This document shows, in pieces, positions 11,970 to 24,689 of a stretch of DNA of 64,000 nucleotides. Position 1 is the first letter of the stretch, and each line of letters opens with the position of its first letter. A program made the position numbers and the translations under genes. The notes beneath the pieces are model-generated. The model searched no databases. It had not been told where the DNA came from and saw only the letters and a list, made by a program, of their open reading frames with translations. The stretch is from Paragyromitra xinjiangensis (Eukaryota; Ascomycota; Pezizomycetes; Pezizales; Discinaceae), in contig JBCAMK010000019.1 in the NCBI GenBank assembly GCA_038503065.1, forward strand, positions 372,001-436,000, read 5' to 3'.

Positions 11970-13068
11970 TCTTGGTGGTGGTGGGTCGGTGCTTGGAATG
12001 TCCACTTGTATAGGGTAATTTTACCTCGACTGCGGGGTTTATTTAGCGTTCTGATCTGTCTTTGTTTCTCTCTGGGGTAGGGGTTAGGGTGTTCTTCGTT
12101 TCTCTATCTTCTCTATTCCGGACGTCTTTTTAAGGTGGTGATTCGATTCATGTGTATTTTTTTAATGTGATGGCCTCCGTGTCGCTTCATTTTCGATACT
12201 TCTCACACATAGCAGACAGAATTCCTGATCTTAGTTCTCGGGGGTTTGTGTATTGCTCTAGGGTTCACCCAAGCCTGTATATTTCCTTTCTAAACTAGGC
12301 GGTATCTGATACTGGGATACGAAGTTATACCCCTCGGCTAGGACACCCCGAAATTTCTTTAATCAGTAGCGACTTACCAGGTCGGACGATCATGAAAAGT
12401 CACTCGCTTTAGTTGATTCAGGCCCGTTTCGGGATGGTCAGGTTATCCCACTAGCGCAAGACAAGCATGTAAAATTCAATGCCCGAGAATCGTTTTCCTC
12501 AGCACAGCGCCAACCTCTCATAATTGCTTGTATGGTCCCGCACATCTAAAAAGTGGACCAAACTAATACACATGCAACGCTCTTGGCATAAGGGCTGAGA
12601 GGGGGTTCTGGGGAAGAAGGTGTATGACATGGAATTGAAAACTGCCCGTACATAGCTTTGGAGGAAATAGATCTTTGATATTGATTGAAGTGACTCCCAC
12701 ACTCTTTTTTGCTCGGAACCCTTACCCCAAGAGCGTTGCATGTTACATTACATGTAGTTTGATGTGCAGAACCATACCTCAGGGTAGTCTCGCTGCCGAC
12801 TTGTCACGTGACAATCCTTCCTAAATTGGGTGTTGACGGATTGTCTCTACATACATGTATTTGCCCCTTTCCTCTACTATTTAGCGAATAGGCCCATGTG
12901 CTTATTGTGTTAGAGACGGAAAACTCCGCCGTTCATTGGTCGAAGAGGTCTTGGCGGTAGGGCTGAGTTCTCGAAGAAGCGCTCTGGACAACTACTAACT
13001 GCAGCTGGCTGTGCAACACTTCTTCTCCCAATCTTGAAATAAGCCCATGAGCTCACCCGCCAAGCACT

Positions 13069-13180
13069 ACAGCTTCTACCAAGACTATCGTAGAAATGTG
13101 GAACTCGATATCCCAAGCCCTTATTGGTCTTGCAGGTTCTTGGCAAATGTCCCAACAGCGAAAACTCACCGAAGGCTGTT
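13069..13180. mobile_element. MITE-like element, family A, copy 1 (degenerate)
   Basis: The left end ACAGCTTCTACCAAGACTAT and the right end (reverse complement AACAGCCTTCGGTGAG) are decayed versions of the terminal repeats seen in copies 2 and 3. The interior CGATATCCCAAGCCCTTATT matches copy 2 closely. No coding capacity. Confidence 0.5.
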
Positions 13181-14527
13181 TGGTGGTCGATTTATGCGCT
13201 CAAATAGCTCCACTGCCTTCACCGGGCCGTTTATATTTGGTTGGTTCTAAGATATTACCCAACTTAGACTCGAAACTGCACTTTCATCTGCAATGGCAAT
13301 CCACTGAAGACTCCGTTTTCTCATATGATCAAACACAGTCACCTAAAATCACCTGAGGTTTTAAGTTATAGGCTTTGACCTAGAGGTAAAGACCGGAACT
13401 TCTCGATCATGGTGAAATTAAGTTTGTGAACTAGTGGCGGGGAAGTTAGACCAAGGCCGTCAAAATAGAGTTAGGCCTAGGATGTAACAAAGTCAGATGG
13501 TGGAGTAAGATCCAATGGACGAATAAGCTGTGGTGTCTAAGACCTGGCGCTTTTCTCCATTCCAGTAGCGATATCATCCTATGATGAATTGTGGCCTTGG
13601 CATTAATTTTATTTGCGTCAACTTACTGGTATCTCATTTTATCTCTTAACCACGTGAAAAGTGCCGCTGGTTTAGTGGCTAGATGAATTGCTAGTTGAAC
13701 CGCGCCCATGAAAAGCTAGCAGTACTGCTAGACTAATTAAAGTAATTCAAGGTACCCACTAATAGCATGGGAAATTACCCTCAGAAGTAAACTGCCCGTT
13801 TCCAGGGCTCAAGCATGAAAAAGTGTCCATAGACGGGGCGAGGGAAAATATGCTTCTGAGTTTGCTATGTATGGGCTTACTTATGCAGAGCCCAATAGTT
13901 CTCTACAAACTAGAACTTTCCTACTTCTTGGCCAAGAAACAACCTGTGCCTAACAGACTGCATTCAGCGTTTAGAAAGAGAATCCGCAGGCAAGATCTAG
14001 GTTCTTGAATGGTGTAGTGTATAGCCAGCACCTAGGGTAGTTATTACAGTACTCGGTGATTGAATAGTCTCAAAATGATTCTATGGTGCCAGAGCAGAAA
14101 GCTCTATTGTTCTATCTTTAAATTCACGGCCTGAATATACGACATATCTAATTTCGGCAAATTAAAAAATAACACATGAATTCTATCTTACTTTCGACGT
14201 CCTGTCCATTTTATGTATTGCAGATGCAAGGCAATTAGACTTTTGCCAAGGAAACCACCTACATGTAATTATAGGGGATATTCACATGATAAAGCGGGCG
14301 GTTGCTATGCACATACTTGAAACCTAGTATCTGATAAGCGAACATAAATAGAAAAACAAGAAGGACTGGCCTAGTTTAAATTTAATCCTAGCGATCTAAG
14401 CTTATTAGCTCAAGTACTAACTATAATTTAAGTTCACCACGAGTCACTCGAATAAAATAAGCAACCATTGCATTCCTTATGGATCGTGCTTTCCGGTGAG
14501 CTTTGCCACATGGCTCTCTACTTTACT

Positions 14528-14672
14528 GCAGCCTCTGGCAAGATTATCATGAAACTCGAAATCCTAAGCCCTCATTGGTCCTCCAGCCTCGTGACGAACG
14601 TTTTAACGAGGAACACTGGCTACAGAGCCCCGGCTCCTATTATTTCTCTCTAAATAATCTTACCGGAGGCTG
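14528..14672. mobile_element. MITE-like element, family A, copy 2
   Basis: The left terminal repeat GCAGCCTCTGGCAAGATTAT pairs with the right end AATAATCTTACCGGAGGCTG (reverse complement CAGCCTCCGGTAAGATTATT). The interior shares the segment CTCGAAATCCTAAGCCCTCA with copy 1. It is about 145 bp with no coding capacity. Confidence 0.6.
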
Positions 14673-14789
14673 TACAGCCAAGATTTCCGCAAAATCATAA
14701 CTTTTGTGAAATTTCTTAGGCCTATGTGAATCTTTGTCAGATCACTTCGTGAATCCAAGCAAGGCAAGAGAAACAGAACCCCAACTCAG

Positions 14790-14796
14790 TATAAAG
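14790..14796 (+). promoter_or_regulatory. TATA box for the secreted-protein gene
   Basis: TATAAAG lies 155 nt upstream of the ATG at 14951, followed by a pyrimidine/CA-rich leader typical of highly expressed fungal genes. Confidence 0.5.
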
Positions 14797-14950
14797 ACCA
14801 GAGCATATCTCCTGCTGAAAAAACCATCATTACCCTCAACAGCCTTGACCAACCCTTCCAACCAAAGTCAGAAATCCCCTTCCATCCATTCTTCTATCTC
14901 CACCTTCTATATATCCTCTCACGCCCACTCCAAACAAACAAAACGCCATC

Positions 14951-15372
14951 ATGAAGTTCTTCGCCACCGCCCTCACTGCCATCCTCACAGCCTCCACCGT
15001 CCTCGCCCTTCCCACCACCGACACCATCACCGGTAAGCCCCCCTAAATTCATCCATTAACTCCCACTAACACCCGCTAGCTCGTGACGCGGTCCTCGACG
15101 CTCGCGACGAACAAATCAAGTGTGGCCCCAGCTGGATCGAATTCGGCTCCCGCCGCTTCCGACTTTACTTCCAAGGAGTCTCAGAAGAAAATTGGGGGCA
15201 GAGCTTCCTGTGGGGTATACGTGCTCTGGGGGCTGATGTTCGTAATTGGCAGTGCTGGAAAGAGGGGGATTGGTATGTGGCGGATTTTAGCTTGGATAAT
15301 ACGTTTTTGGGGCTGCAGAATGCTAGGAATGGGTGTGGGAATATTGTGGCTGCGGCGAGGGGTTGTTGGTAA
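14951..15372 (+). CDS. Small secreted cysteine-containing protein, candidate effector
   Basis: Function unknown. Exons 14951-15032 and 15080-15372 join in phase across a 47-nt GTAAGC...GCTAG intron to give 124 aa. The first 19 residues are a clear signal peptide (MKFFATALTAILTASTVLA). A short pro-like segment follows (LPTTDTIT, then ARDAVLDARDEQ). The mature part has exactly four cysteines (KCGPS, WQCWK, NGCGN and a C-terminal GCW), enough for two disulfides, and is rich in Trp and Gly. The last residues are Cys-Trp. It has a strong TATA box and a CT/CA-rich leader. Size, secretion and cysteine pattern fit a fungal effector or small secreted protein, but I do not recognise a named family. No uninterrupted frame covers it, so an ORF-only scan would miss it. 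Confidence 0.75.
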
Positions 15373-17062
15373 GTTTGAGGGCTAAGATGTGGAGTGCAAT
15401 GTCTACGGAGGGGTTAGCAAGCTAGATTCTATCGTTCTTCTGAGTTCCTTTTGTTTGGTTTCGGGTTTTGTCATTCTTTGATATCTCATTTGTTTGGTTT
15501 CTGCTCCATTGTTTGTTGGTCTCTCATTCGTTTATTTTGTTTTTGTTTTACATATGGCTATTAGATATGTAGCCGTAGTGAAAATACTTTAAACCCTTTT
15601 ATAGCAATGCAATTAGGCTATAAAACCAAAGTTCCCCCTTTCTATTGGTCCTTCCCTAGAAAGTTCTAGAAGAACTATCGAATTCCTTCCTCGTGTATAT
15701 AATGGAGCCCCCCGCCTCTATCAGCTATTATTCTATAATGAGCTATCGTGATATTGGCACGCCTCTTTATCTCACACAAATCGACGGATGGTAAATTTCT
15801 ACTTTATCAATAATCGCTAAAAGATAAACAAAAAACTCGAGTAAAACCCTTCCCACTTTGAGACCCGGATGCTAGGTTTTCTGCTTTTAGGACGATAGTG
15901 TCGTTAGCTTAAACTAACCTCAGACTTCAGTGTCACGGGGCGATATCCGAAGGCTATATGGCCCTCTACTCGGTCTTTCCTTCTTCTTCGCATCATCTCC
16001 ATACTCGCCTTTGTACCTTCCCCCCGTGCCTCACGGTCTTGCACCTGGACTGTGACCCGAGGCCTTACACCAGGCACCAGGATTACTAAATTCCTTGGCT
16101 TCTGCAGGTGCAAGTGACAAAAGTTGCCCCCTTTTTCGTGGGGGCTAAACGTTAATGAAGTGACAGGGTCCCAAAATTTTCTAGCTAAGTACCAACCACA
16201 GTCGCCTAGCGATGACCCGTACAAAAAAATGCACAACTTTACTCAAAAAACTACACACGTAAGTAAGTGTCGCGGCTGGGAATATTCACGCGTGCACGGC
16301 CAAGCACTCGAAGTTCTATTACTCATCCACAGCCTTTCTCGAAGTTGCTTGCACTCCTCTGATTTCCGGTTAATGCGATGCAGAATTTTCAGTAATCGCG
16401 ACGACAGCCTGGATGGCCAATGGTTCGGTCGAGTTTAGTCTCCAGCTAGTGCGCGATCTCGTATGATACCATCATAGAAGATAGGAGAGCTATGGGGTCG
16501 CACGTTCTTGTCCGAGGCATCTAGTTGGCTAGATATATCGACCTATTGGTTCGTTGACTATACATCAGTCCACTCCCACGAAAAGCAGGCCACTCCAACA
16601 TAAGGGCCGTGCACTAGTCACACATAATCGGCGGAAGCTGTTTCTCGGTAGACCGAATGTCATCACGCAAGAACCCGTCGCCAATTTTCAGTCACTAGGT
16701 TGCATCTGCAATCCGCTGCATACAAAACCCCCTTTTATCCTCAACCACAATCATTTCCCCATAAAAGACTCAGTCTTGGAAGCTAGAAAAGCAACCCCGC
16801 AAGATCTGCAGCCGATCCGATAACGCCTTAGCCCCCTTGGCGTAAGTACCGCCAACCCGGTTACCACCTTCGCTTTATACGATTGGTGGAGCTTAGTTCG
16901 GTTAAGCTAAGCTTCGATGACATCACCACGATCTCAGCTCCCCACGGTAAAGCAATCCGAGGATATCAATTGGCTGTCAAAGTCCGAACTTGCAGATGGA
17001 GGGCGCGGAGTATCACGGCGAGAGACATTGAGCCAGATTACCACCACCTGTGGTGAATGGAA
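15373..17062. other. Intergenic stretch, nothing recognised
   Basis: The first 250 nt are T-rich and probably the 3' UTR of the secreted-protein gene. The remaining open frames (for example 16124-16438 plus, 15904-16236 minus) show no family resemblance. Confidence 0.45.
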
Positions 17063-17071
17063 TATATAAAA
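17063..17071 (+). promoter_or_regulatory. TATA box deciding the start of the 17155 gene
   Basis: TATATAAAA lies here. Transcription would begin around 17090-17100, which makes the in-frame ATG at 17050 too early and favours ATG 17155 as the start. Confidence 0.5.
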
Positions 17072-17154
17072 TTCAGCACCCTCAATATATCAATCTAGCA
17101 TTCTCTCACTCGGCCCACTTGACCTCACCACCAACCTCACACTCCACACCCACA

Positions 17155-18309
17155 ATGCCCTGCGGCGGCTCCTCCCAGGTATTCGCCTTCACAACAATCT
17201 CCCCCACATCCCAACTCTCCCTTGCATCCTGCATGACCACCTCCGCCCTCCTCGACTTCGCCACTGCCTCCCCCGCATTCAACATCTTCCTCCACACCCA
17301 CTGCGAAGAAATCGTCCTCGCCGCCCTCCGAGCACAATACGGCTACATCCCAGACACCGTAGACTGGGACACCTATAAACTCCTCCCACTTTACACAGAC
17401 CTCGACCTACATCCCCACTCTCATGATACCCCACGTACAATCCCACATGTCCCAGCTCGTCGACGTCACAAACGCGCTAGCCGCAATACCCATGATCTCT
17501 TACTCGAACTCCCAATACTCCAACGACTGGTAGATGAAGAACTCCTATCCGAGCATGGGAGGAAGCTACTCTCATTCCTACCGAGCGAGCCTCAAGCTTC
17601 AACTATCTACGGCCCTGGAATCCGGGGCTTACTCCGGTACTGCCAGAAATACACCTCCCTCTCACACGACGGCACGAAGAAAGCGAACCTACAAGACTCT
17701 ATGCAACGGTGGCTACAAGAGCGATACTCAAACTGGGGAATCCGTGAGATGGAGTTCGTTGTAGACGCATTATCATCCCGTATCGACTCCCTCCTCCCGT
17801 CTCTCAGAACTAATACAGCGAAGAGGGAGCAGCTGCTGGGTAGCTTGTTATGTGGGATGGAAGTGCTACGATTAGGCGACGACATACACCCTAAACCGGA
17901 GGAGGAAATATTGCAGAGGCTGGCTAGTAGGGGGATTATTGAGTTTTTACCACCCCCGCCGGAGGGGAATTGGGAGGTTACGGATGCGTCGCATGAGGAG
18001 TGGTTCAGTGGTCCTTCGCAGTGGGTGCTTTCGGAAAAACAGCTGGCTTCGAGTGATCATGAGAATAGACAGTCTTCGGCGGAATCGTTGTCGGTGGAGG
18101 AAACAAGGCAGTATGTGCTTGATCATGGGGGTGATAGATGTGAGGAGGGAATTGGGGATGATCAGGCAAGTTCTTATTTCCCTTGCTGACGTCGGGGTAC
18201 CGTAGAGCATAGCTGATAACAGTGAGAGCAGTTACAAGTGCCGGAAACAAGAGAGCCAAGGCCGTCGGTATTTGACGTGAGGATTGGGCCGATAGAAGGG
18301 GTTTCGTAG
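17155..18309 (+). CDS. Unrecognised fungal protein with a GC-AG intron
   Basis: Function not recognised. Exon 1 is 17155-18165. The uninterrupted frame would end a few codons later (ASSYFPC), but CAG|GCAAGT at 18166 is a canonical GC donor. Splicing to the acceptor GAGCAG at 18231 gives a 66-nt intron and adds LQVPETREPRPSVFDVRIGP and a few residues, ending at TAG 18307-18309: 362 aa. The protein begins MPCGGSSQVFAF and has a basic patch (ARRRHKRASR). Its helical middle includes LLLELPILQRLVDEELL and SNWGIREMEFVVDALSSRID, and the C-terminal part is acidic. There is no signal peptide or membrane segment. The codon use and the TATA box support a real gene. Confidence 0.7.
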
Positions 18310-20227
18310 GTTGGGATTAACTGGGGTGGGCTGTGTATGAATAAATTACGTTGGTTGGTTAATGCAGAGTGGAATTTTTACTGAGAGTTTTTTCTGCTTC
18401 CTGCCCTAGTAGAAAGAAAGGTTGGTGTGGTGTTTGATAGAATGGAGGGTGGGTCATGTGGGAGCACTCGAGTTTCCGGGATCGATAGTTAGGCTACTTT
18501 TGTTTAAGAGTGCGCAAGCGAGTTGAATAAGCGAGCTGAATCCATCATATCAGTTCATCCCGAACAGGAAATTTTCTCTTCGCAGCTTCTCTAGTTCCAC
18601 AAGATTTGGCTTTGGTAACGTTTACTAACCAGTCTAGCCACTACATCTGGTTGTCTCACCAAGACCGACCCGTAGTAGCTTTGCTACGTGGTACCGACAT
18701 GGCTCCTATAGTTGCTTAGGGGAGTATGGAAAATAGGCAAGAATGGGAAACAAAGTTTAGCCTTCAGTTGATCTCTGTGCTACGACTTAACAAACGTTAT
18801 GAATTCGCATCTACGCGCGAACTCAATTAGAGAGGACAGAATAAGTTGCGGTGCGAAATGATAAGTAAACTGCACACAAAAAACAATAGAAAGATAAACT
18901 GTAGCTGTGGTGCCATCGTGTTTACAATACTGTGCTGCTAAGGATTTTTAGGTTCGCAAGATTCTAACCTCACTGGAAACAGATGATAGGCATGCAATTA
19001 CTAATATGATCCAACCTAATGCTTTCTATAAATTCCTACCTAATTTTCGTACCTCCTCCCCCCTAAAGCAACTGTAGTTCACGAGGTAAGACATCATTTT
19101 GGTTTTGCAATCCCTCACTAAAACATAACCTTTTTAGTGGGCTGAGATGCACTAACTGTAGCAATTCTCTAATTGATGGTAATTTACAAGGGCTGTATGG
19201 GACGGTGGAACTATCCGCCCCATGGGGGCCACCATGCAACCTAGGTGAGACCTGCGCGATCACCATACCATTAAGCTTGATCCTAGTACCTGGGAGTTAA
19301 AAGCAAACCTTGGTACTAAGGTTGGGGTGTGAGGATGGGACGCAGGTTTATCCGATCTATGGGGTCACAGCAAAAGTAATGTGAGACCTGTACCATCTTC
19401 AAACACAGTATATATGTTCCAACTCCAATAGAGTAGGCATTACTACAGCTGCAGCCGCAGGTACGCATATTGTTGTGGATCATTACACTACAGGTCACTA
19501 CTAGGATTACACTGGGGATACCTATAATCCCTGGAACAGCGTTACCATTCCAGAAATCGTAGTAGGCTAACATTTTAATGATCGTGGAAGAATAAATGAC
19601 GTCTCTTAATAGTGGCTCAGGCCTTCCTACCATTGTCTCAAGCCTCCTACCGGCGTTCTAATGCACAGCCCTTAGTTGTGATTACTTTTAATAAAGGGAA
19701 GATTCTCAACATGAAAAATAATAGAGTTTAATTAGTTATAGTACTCTACTTTTACTCTTGCGCTACCTACAGTTATATGTACACCAAACTTACATGTATT
19801 ATAATTACTCGGTACCGGGTAAGCGGACCTCACGCTAAGACGTGGAGATTTCCGGCTCATGATCAGCTCCGACCCTTTTATATATAATTACCAATAGAGG
19901 CAACTACAACACCTAACGTGAAGTCTGCCTATTCAATTTTATACGGTAGTATGTGGACTCTTCTGGAGGCTCGTATACATTTTCCGCAACCTCTTACTCA
20001 GAAATTGGCAGTATTAACTGCAGCTGCCTTTCACAAATTCGTTTTCATACCCACTTTATCTTAGACACGTGCACCGCGCCCTAACATATTACACCCCCAA
20101 CGATAAACTCTTTGTTACCGTCGCCATTATATTCCTAACTTTCTCACCCAGTGTGATACCTATATCGGTACGCCTGCCTAGAGATAGAAGCTACCTCCAG
20201 CCTAGAATGAGATTATAGTACAATTAC

Positions 20228-20396
20228 TCTATAAGAATACCATCGGGACCAAGAATACAGAAGAATATTCCTATAAGAAGGGTGATCTAACCCAATGGAG
20301 AAGGTTCACAGGGGAAGACTTTACCAAATACGGGCTAGGGAGGTAGTTTCAGGGGATGCTCCGCTAAGAATATTCTTATAAATAATATTCTTATAG
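20228..20396. repeat. Possible short inverted-repeat element
   Basis: CTATAAGAATA at the left is matched by TATTCTTATAG at the right. The right arm is preceded by a local palindrome of the same words (GAATATTCTTATAAATAATA). The arms are short and AT-rich, so chance or a simple hairpin is possible. Confidence 0.25.
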
Positions 20397-23300
20397 GGCG
20401 AGTGTGCTGTATTGGGAAGCTGATACTGCCCTAAGGTAGGCTCTTTATAGATAGCCCTCTAAAGTGTATCTCGTAAAAACTTTTCAGCCCCTTAGCGTCA
20501 CTTGCCCTGCGCATAATACACTTTGCCGGATTCCAGTTCAGAATGCATCCTGTGATAGTTAAAAAAAATCAATATTCCCTTAGTAGCCGTTTACAAGCAC
20601 CTACTGAAAATTGTGATAAGTTTGAATGCAGCCCTTTCCCCATAGTCAGAAGAAGGCATTATATTAAGAATCGCCATAGATAAATTTTTCTACAAGAATG
20701 CCTCTCCCTCTGGCACTAGTACTTCGCAATTATTTTCTATAGAATTTAGCAAGGGAGACCAGGTCACTCCTGAATCTACACCAAGCTTTTAGCGGAATGT
20801 ATTCAAGTCTAGAACACATGGGATGGGTAAGCAAAAAAACTGCCGGTTCAATACATGTATTATTCCCAATCCAGCGCCATTTGCGCAACTAGCAGGCTTG
20901 GGATATGAGGTTGGAATAAGCCATCCATTCTATGGAGCCATTACACAAATTCTGTGAAACCTATACCATGGCCAGGGGTATGAAGATGATGTATGTCTCA
21001 CATTACTTGTATGGTAATCTCCTAGAACGGAGCCGTCCCAACTTGCACCAACGCCTCAATATTATTTTTCTTACCCCTGACCTGATTACAGAGGATAATG
21101 ATTGAGAAAGATATGCATGCATGCAGATAAGTTTTGATGGTAGTCTCTGAAAACTTCAAGGATGTTTTCTGCTCCCCCTTCTTAGTTTGCAACTAACAGA
21201 ATAAACGCGAGATCCTAAAGTAAGATCAGGTGGACAGGTCGAGTAAAAATCCTCCTATCGCTACTGTGCCACACCAACCGGCAAATAGACAATCCTACCT
21301 AATATTCGATATTGAAATTTTCTTTCAATCAGCAACCGTACCAAGATTGATATCACCTTCCGCAAAGATCCTCATGTCTTGACCCGTACCTGAACCAAAT
21401 TTCTCGAGTATCTTCTCAGAAGGCCACATGCCGAGGGAGATGGCTGGAACACACGATGAGATGCTGTACAAGTAATCGAAACAGCCGGACCAGACCACAT
21501 CGTATTAACCCCACTAGAGAATCTATAAGCGTATCAAGTACCCTACCAAGTTTGGACGGTCGGACGCCAGGAAAAGGCTTTGTGCACCTTGATCGTAGCT
21601 GTTAAGTGTCTTAGGTATTCACGCTTATACTATAAGGGTTTAGTAGTGTCTATGCACGGGCCGTCTGGTGGAAAAAGTGGTCCAATACCTGATTTAGCCT
21701 AGCGAGAACATCCCGTCGATAGAATCTCATCTCAGGGTCTATCTATTAAAGTTAAATTAATAGAGATAATAACTGGACTAAGGTCGCGCAGGAATTCGAT
21801 ATTTCATTTAATAGATATTTCAATGTGTAGGGTTAAGGTTAATCACAGAGTCAAATAAATTTTAAACCGATGGCGTCGACATCACGGATAGAGAGGCCAT
21901 GATAAAGATCAAGCCGCCTGCGTCCTAGATCTATAATTTAGAATAAGGCGGGTTTAATCAGTATGACCAAATTAATCAACGCTGATTCTGCATGTCAAAT
22001 ACGGCTATGGCCTAGGCTCTGAGAGACTTCTTACTTCGTACTACAGTTGGTTGGGGGTACTGGAGGTAACAACGGGTCGGTTGAGATAAACTTACTTCTC
22101 TGACAGCTCCCAGGTTTTGTGGTTACGGGAAGACCGATGTCTATCCTTGATGTATGTGGTGCATTATTCTGTGCTTCGTATGATTGATGCTAGGCGTTAC
22201 TACATACATGTAAACGCGTCGACCAAGTGACCACGAAGATCGCGAACTTCTAGCCGATATGATACTCTTACTCTTACTCTTAAGTGTGGTTCTCACCTAA
22301 TATCCAATTACATAAATTGCTCGAAAGTATAAAGTATAATTGCTCAATTGCTAATATCTGAAACCTCAACCTCTTATAGTATGATCAATTGCTTTATCTT
22401 CACTAGAGGTATTTCATTGGATATTACCGTCCAACCACAACCGCAGCTGCAGGGGCTCGACTGTGGAACCATTGCCCGAGGAGTGAATAGGGCGAGCCAA
22501 ATGAGTCAAGATACGGAGTAGGATCCATCTCGGGTTGATCTCCTTACAGTGCTTCGCCTCCATAAGGCTCACCGCCAGATGTGGGGTTCGGCTCCCCGCT
22601 TTTCACAATGTATAATCTTACCCGATGCCAGTACGTCATGCAAGTGTAGATTGATCGTAAGGTTGGGTTTCTGGACGGTTATGATGTCCCGAGATGAGGC
22701 AGCGGAGGATATATTAGCTGTTCAATTCCTGGAGAATAGGCCCACTTACGTAGTTATCTTTAACAGGGCTAGAACACATCGTAAAAGCGCCTTAAGCAAA
22801 GGCTCACCACCCATCACTCGCAGCCGGATCCAACCAAGGCCAGTAAATAATGGTATTAGCTTGAAAAATCAGGTGTATTCTAGGCATGTAATGCAGCTTG
22901 CTTTTGTATTCATGCGAGTTTGTGGCGCATTATGAACCTATAAATCGCTCGCAAGTTGCAGCATACCTCATCAATTACAAGGCATTTGCTAATACTTTCG
23001 CGGGCCAACTCATAGGTTACACCTCCTACAGTAAAAGAATGATCCTTACATCGGAGCTGAAAGACTTACGTGTCCCTATGTAAACAATCTTCTCGAACTC
23101 CTAACTAGCCTAGGCACTCCTTAGAGAGCGCCTGCCTTTTATAGCCGTGCAGAAAGTTTGAAAGTAGGTATGTTAAATTTCTACTGCTGCACAAAAATAT
23201 CCGATCAGTTTCTCACATAGCCCGATGTCTTAATTCACTACTTGATGCGCACCATGCCCACACCTCTATGTATGCAAATAATGACCTCATCTACCTGATC

Positions 23301-24591
23301 TTACACTTTCTCGTCAGATCCCCTTATGAGTATCGAACGATCAATGTCCTGGCATGAAGAAGACCTTCCTTCCCTTCAGCACTATCCTTGTGCAACTAAT
23401 TACATTATCACACAACTAATGAACTTACATTGTCGATAGCTAGTCGAGGGAATTCTCCTCTTGAGGCCTCATGATAAATCGGTTAAGAAATCACTGGATG
23501 TGCCTACCCGGTTGCTTATGTTTATGATGTTCCCTGTGCGCTTTTCGCAGGGAAATTTTGAGCGATAAGCGTGTGAAAACACTAAACCATGTGTTTTGTG
23601 ATATATTATTTCAAGCCACATTGTCGCGCGACGCACCACAGATCTCCCGAAACTTCCCTGAAGGCTTTTTCGTGTCTTGTGTCCATTCCGAATTAAACTG
23701 ATGCTTAACATAGGACGAACCCAAGCTTGTCGTGTTTCCGAGGACAGTGCTAGAGTACAATAATTGACAGCCCAAACCATCCAGAAAATACACTTTCCCC
23801 AATCGCAATCCACCAGCTCAAAAACCATTCTGGAAACAGGGATTGCTGTTTCAATGTATAGTTTGGGCACTCCTTGGCAACCAACTTGACAAAAGTATGG
23901 TGCAGATCGGCAGGATTACACAAAATCCCCACGATCGCTTACTCCCCAGGTTTCAGACATTTTTCAGGCTTACTTAAGTTAAAGCCAATGATACCGGTAC
24001 CTAGCAGATACATCTCGTGGAGATTGAAAGTTGATTGTCTACGCTCTGACTTTCTGGCTGTAGTTCCCCGAAATTTCGTCTCCTGAAATTAAGATATTCA
24101 TCTTCAACTGGAGGCCTTCTCTACCTAGGATTTCTGGAGCTGATGAAGTCAAAACCCCAAACTTGGTGGTCATGGTTGTCAACCAATATACGATTTTTAT
24201 CCTACACCACCCCTCGTTCAGAATAATATGGCCTGAACTGTCCACACACACCTGTGCCTCGGCAACGCGACAGCATTGAACGCATAAAGACAGGCTGTCA
24301 CGACACCGTTGGAAAAGATCTAGAATCATCAGGTTGCCACTTCATCGCAGCCTTACTTTCGTCTATATCCGAATCGCACAACTTGGGAATGTTGAAACGA
24401 AGTAACGCGTGCGGCTGCAGGTCCTTATTCTATCGGTAACTGCGCCGCCGGTTTCTAGAATTTTGGCCCTCCGAGTCATCATATGTGAGGCAGTTTGGTC
24501 GCGTCGCCTCTTCGCGTTGCATGAACTTCAATCATTGGCAGATGCTTCGTATTATTCGGAACCGTGTCTACTCTCTCTCTTTGTGCAAGAG

Positions 24592-24630
24592 GCAGGTTTG
24601 AACCGTCTCTAAAAGGAGGTTCAACCCTGC
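24592..24630. repeat. Strong hairpin upstream of the patatin gene
   Basis: Arms GCAGGTTTGAACC and GGTTCAACCCTGC pair at 12 of 13 positions around a 13-nt loop. It lies 60 nt before the proposed start of the patatin-like gene. The GGTTCAA box is tRNA-like, but no tRNA cloverleaf fits. Confidence 0.5.
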
Positions 24631-24689
24631 ACGATAAGAGGCATGGAATATTCCATCAGCACTCAGCTCGACAAAACCTTCATCATACA

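Larger units (their letters stand above)
11970..14789. other. Intergenic stretch with two MITE-like copies
   Basis: No gene recognised. It contains two divergent copies of one inverted-repeat element (13069-13180 and 14528-14672), TACATGTA palindromes near 12753, 12854 and 14264, a GTCACGTGAC palindrome near 12804 and a GGGTTAGGG box at 12081. Confidence 0.5.
18310..24689. other. 6.4-kb stretch without a recognised gene
   Basis: The longest frames (for example 22549-22935 plus, 23469-23870 minus, 24039-24329 minus) lack coherent splice sites. The last one faintly resembles the N-terminal helical region of fungal STAND/NLR proteins but is too broken to call. There are short AT-rich inverted repeats near 20228-20396 (CTATAAGAATA and its complement), TACATGTA palindromes near 19791, 20852 and 22205, and a hairpin at 24592-24630. 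Confidence 0.4.

Noticed and set aside
24039..24329. Minus-strand frame resembling the N-terminal helical region of fungal STAND/NLR proteins
   Set aside because: The similarity is only a vague Leu/Cys spacing (LFQRCRDSLSLCVQCC), the upstream frame has stops and no consistent splice model could be built.
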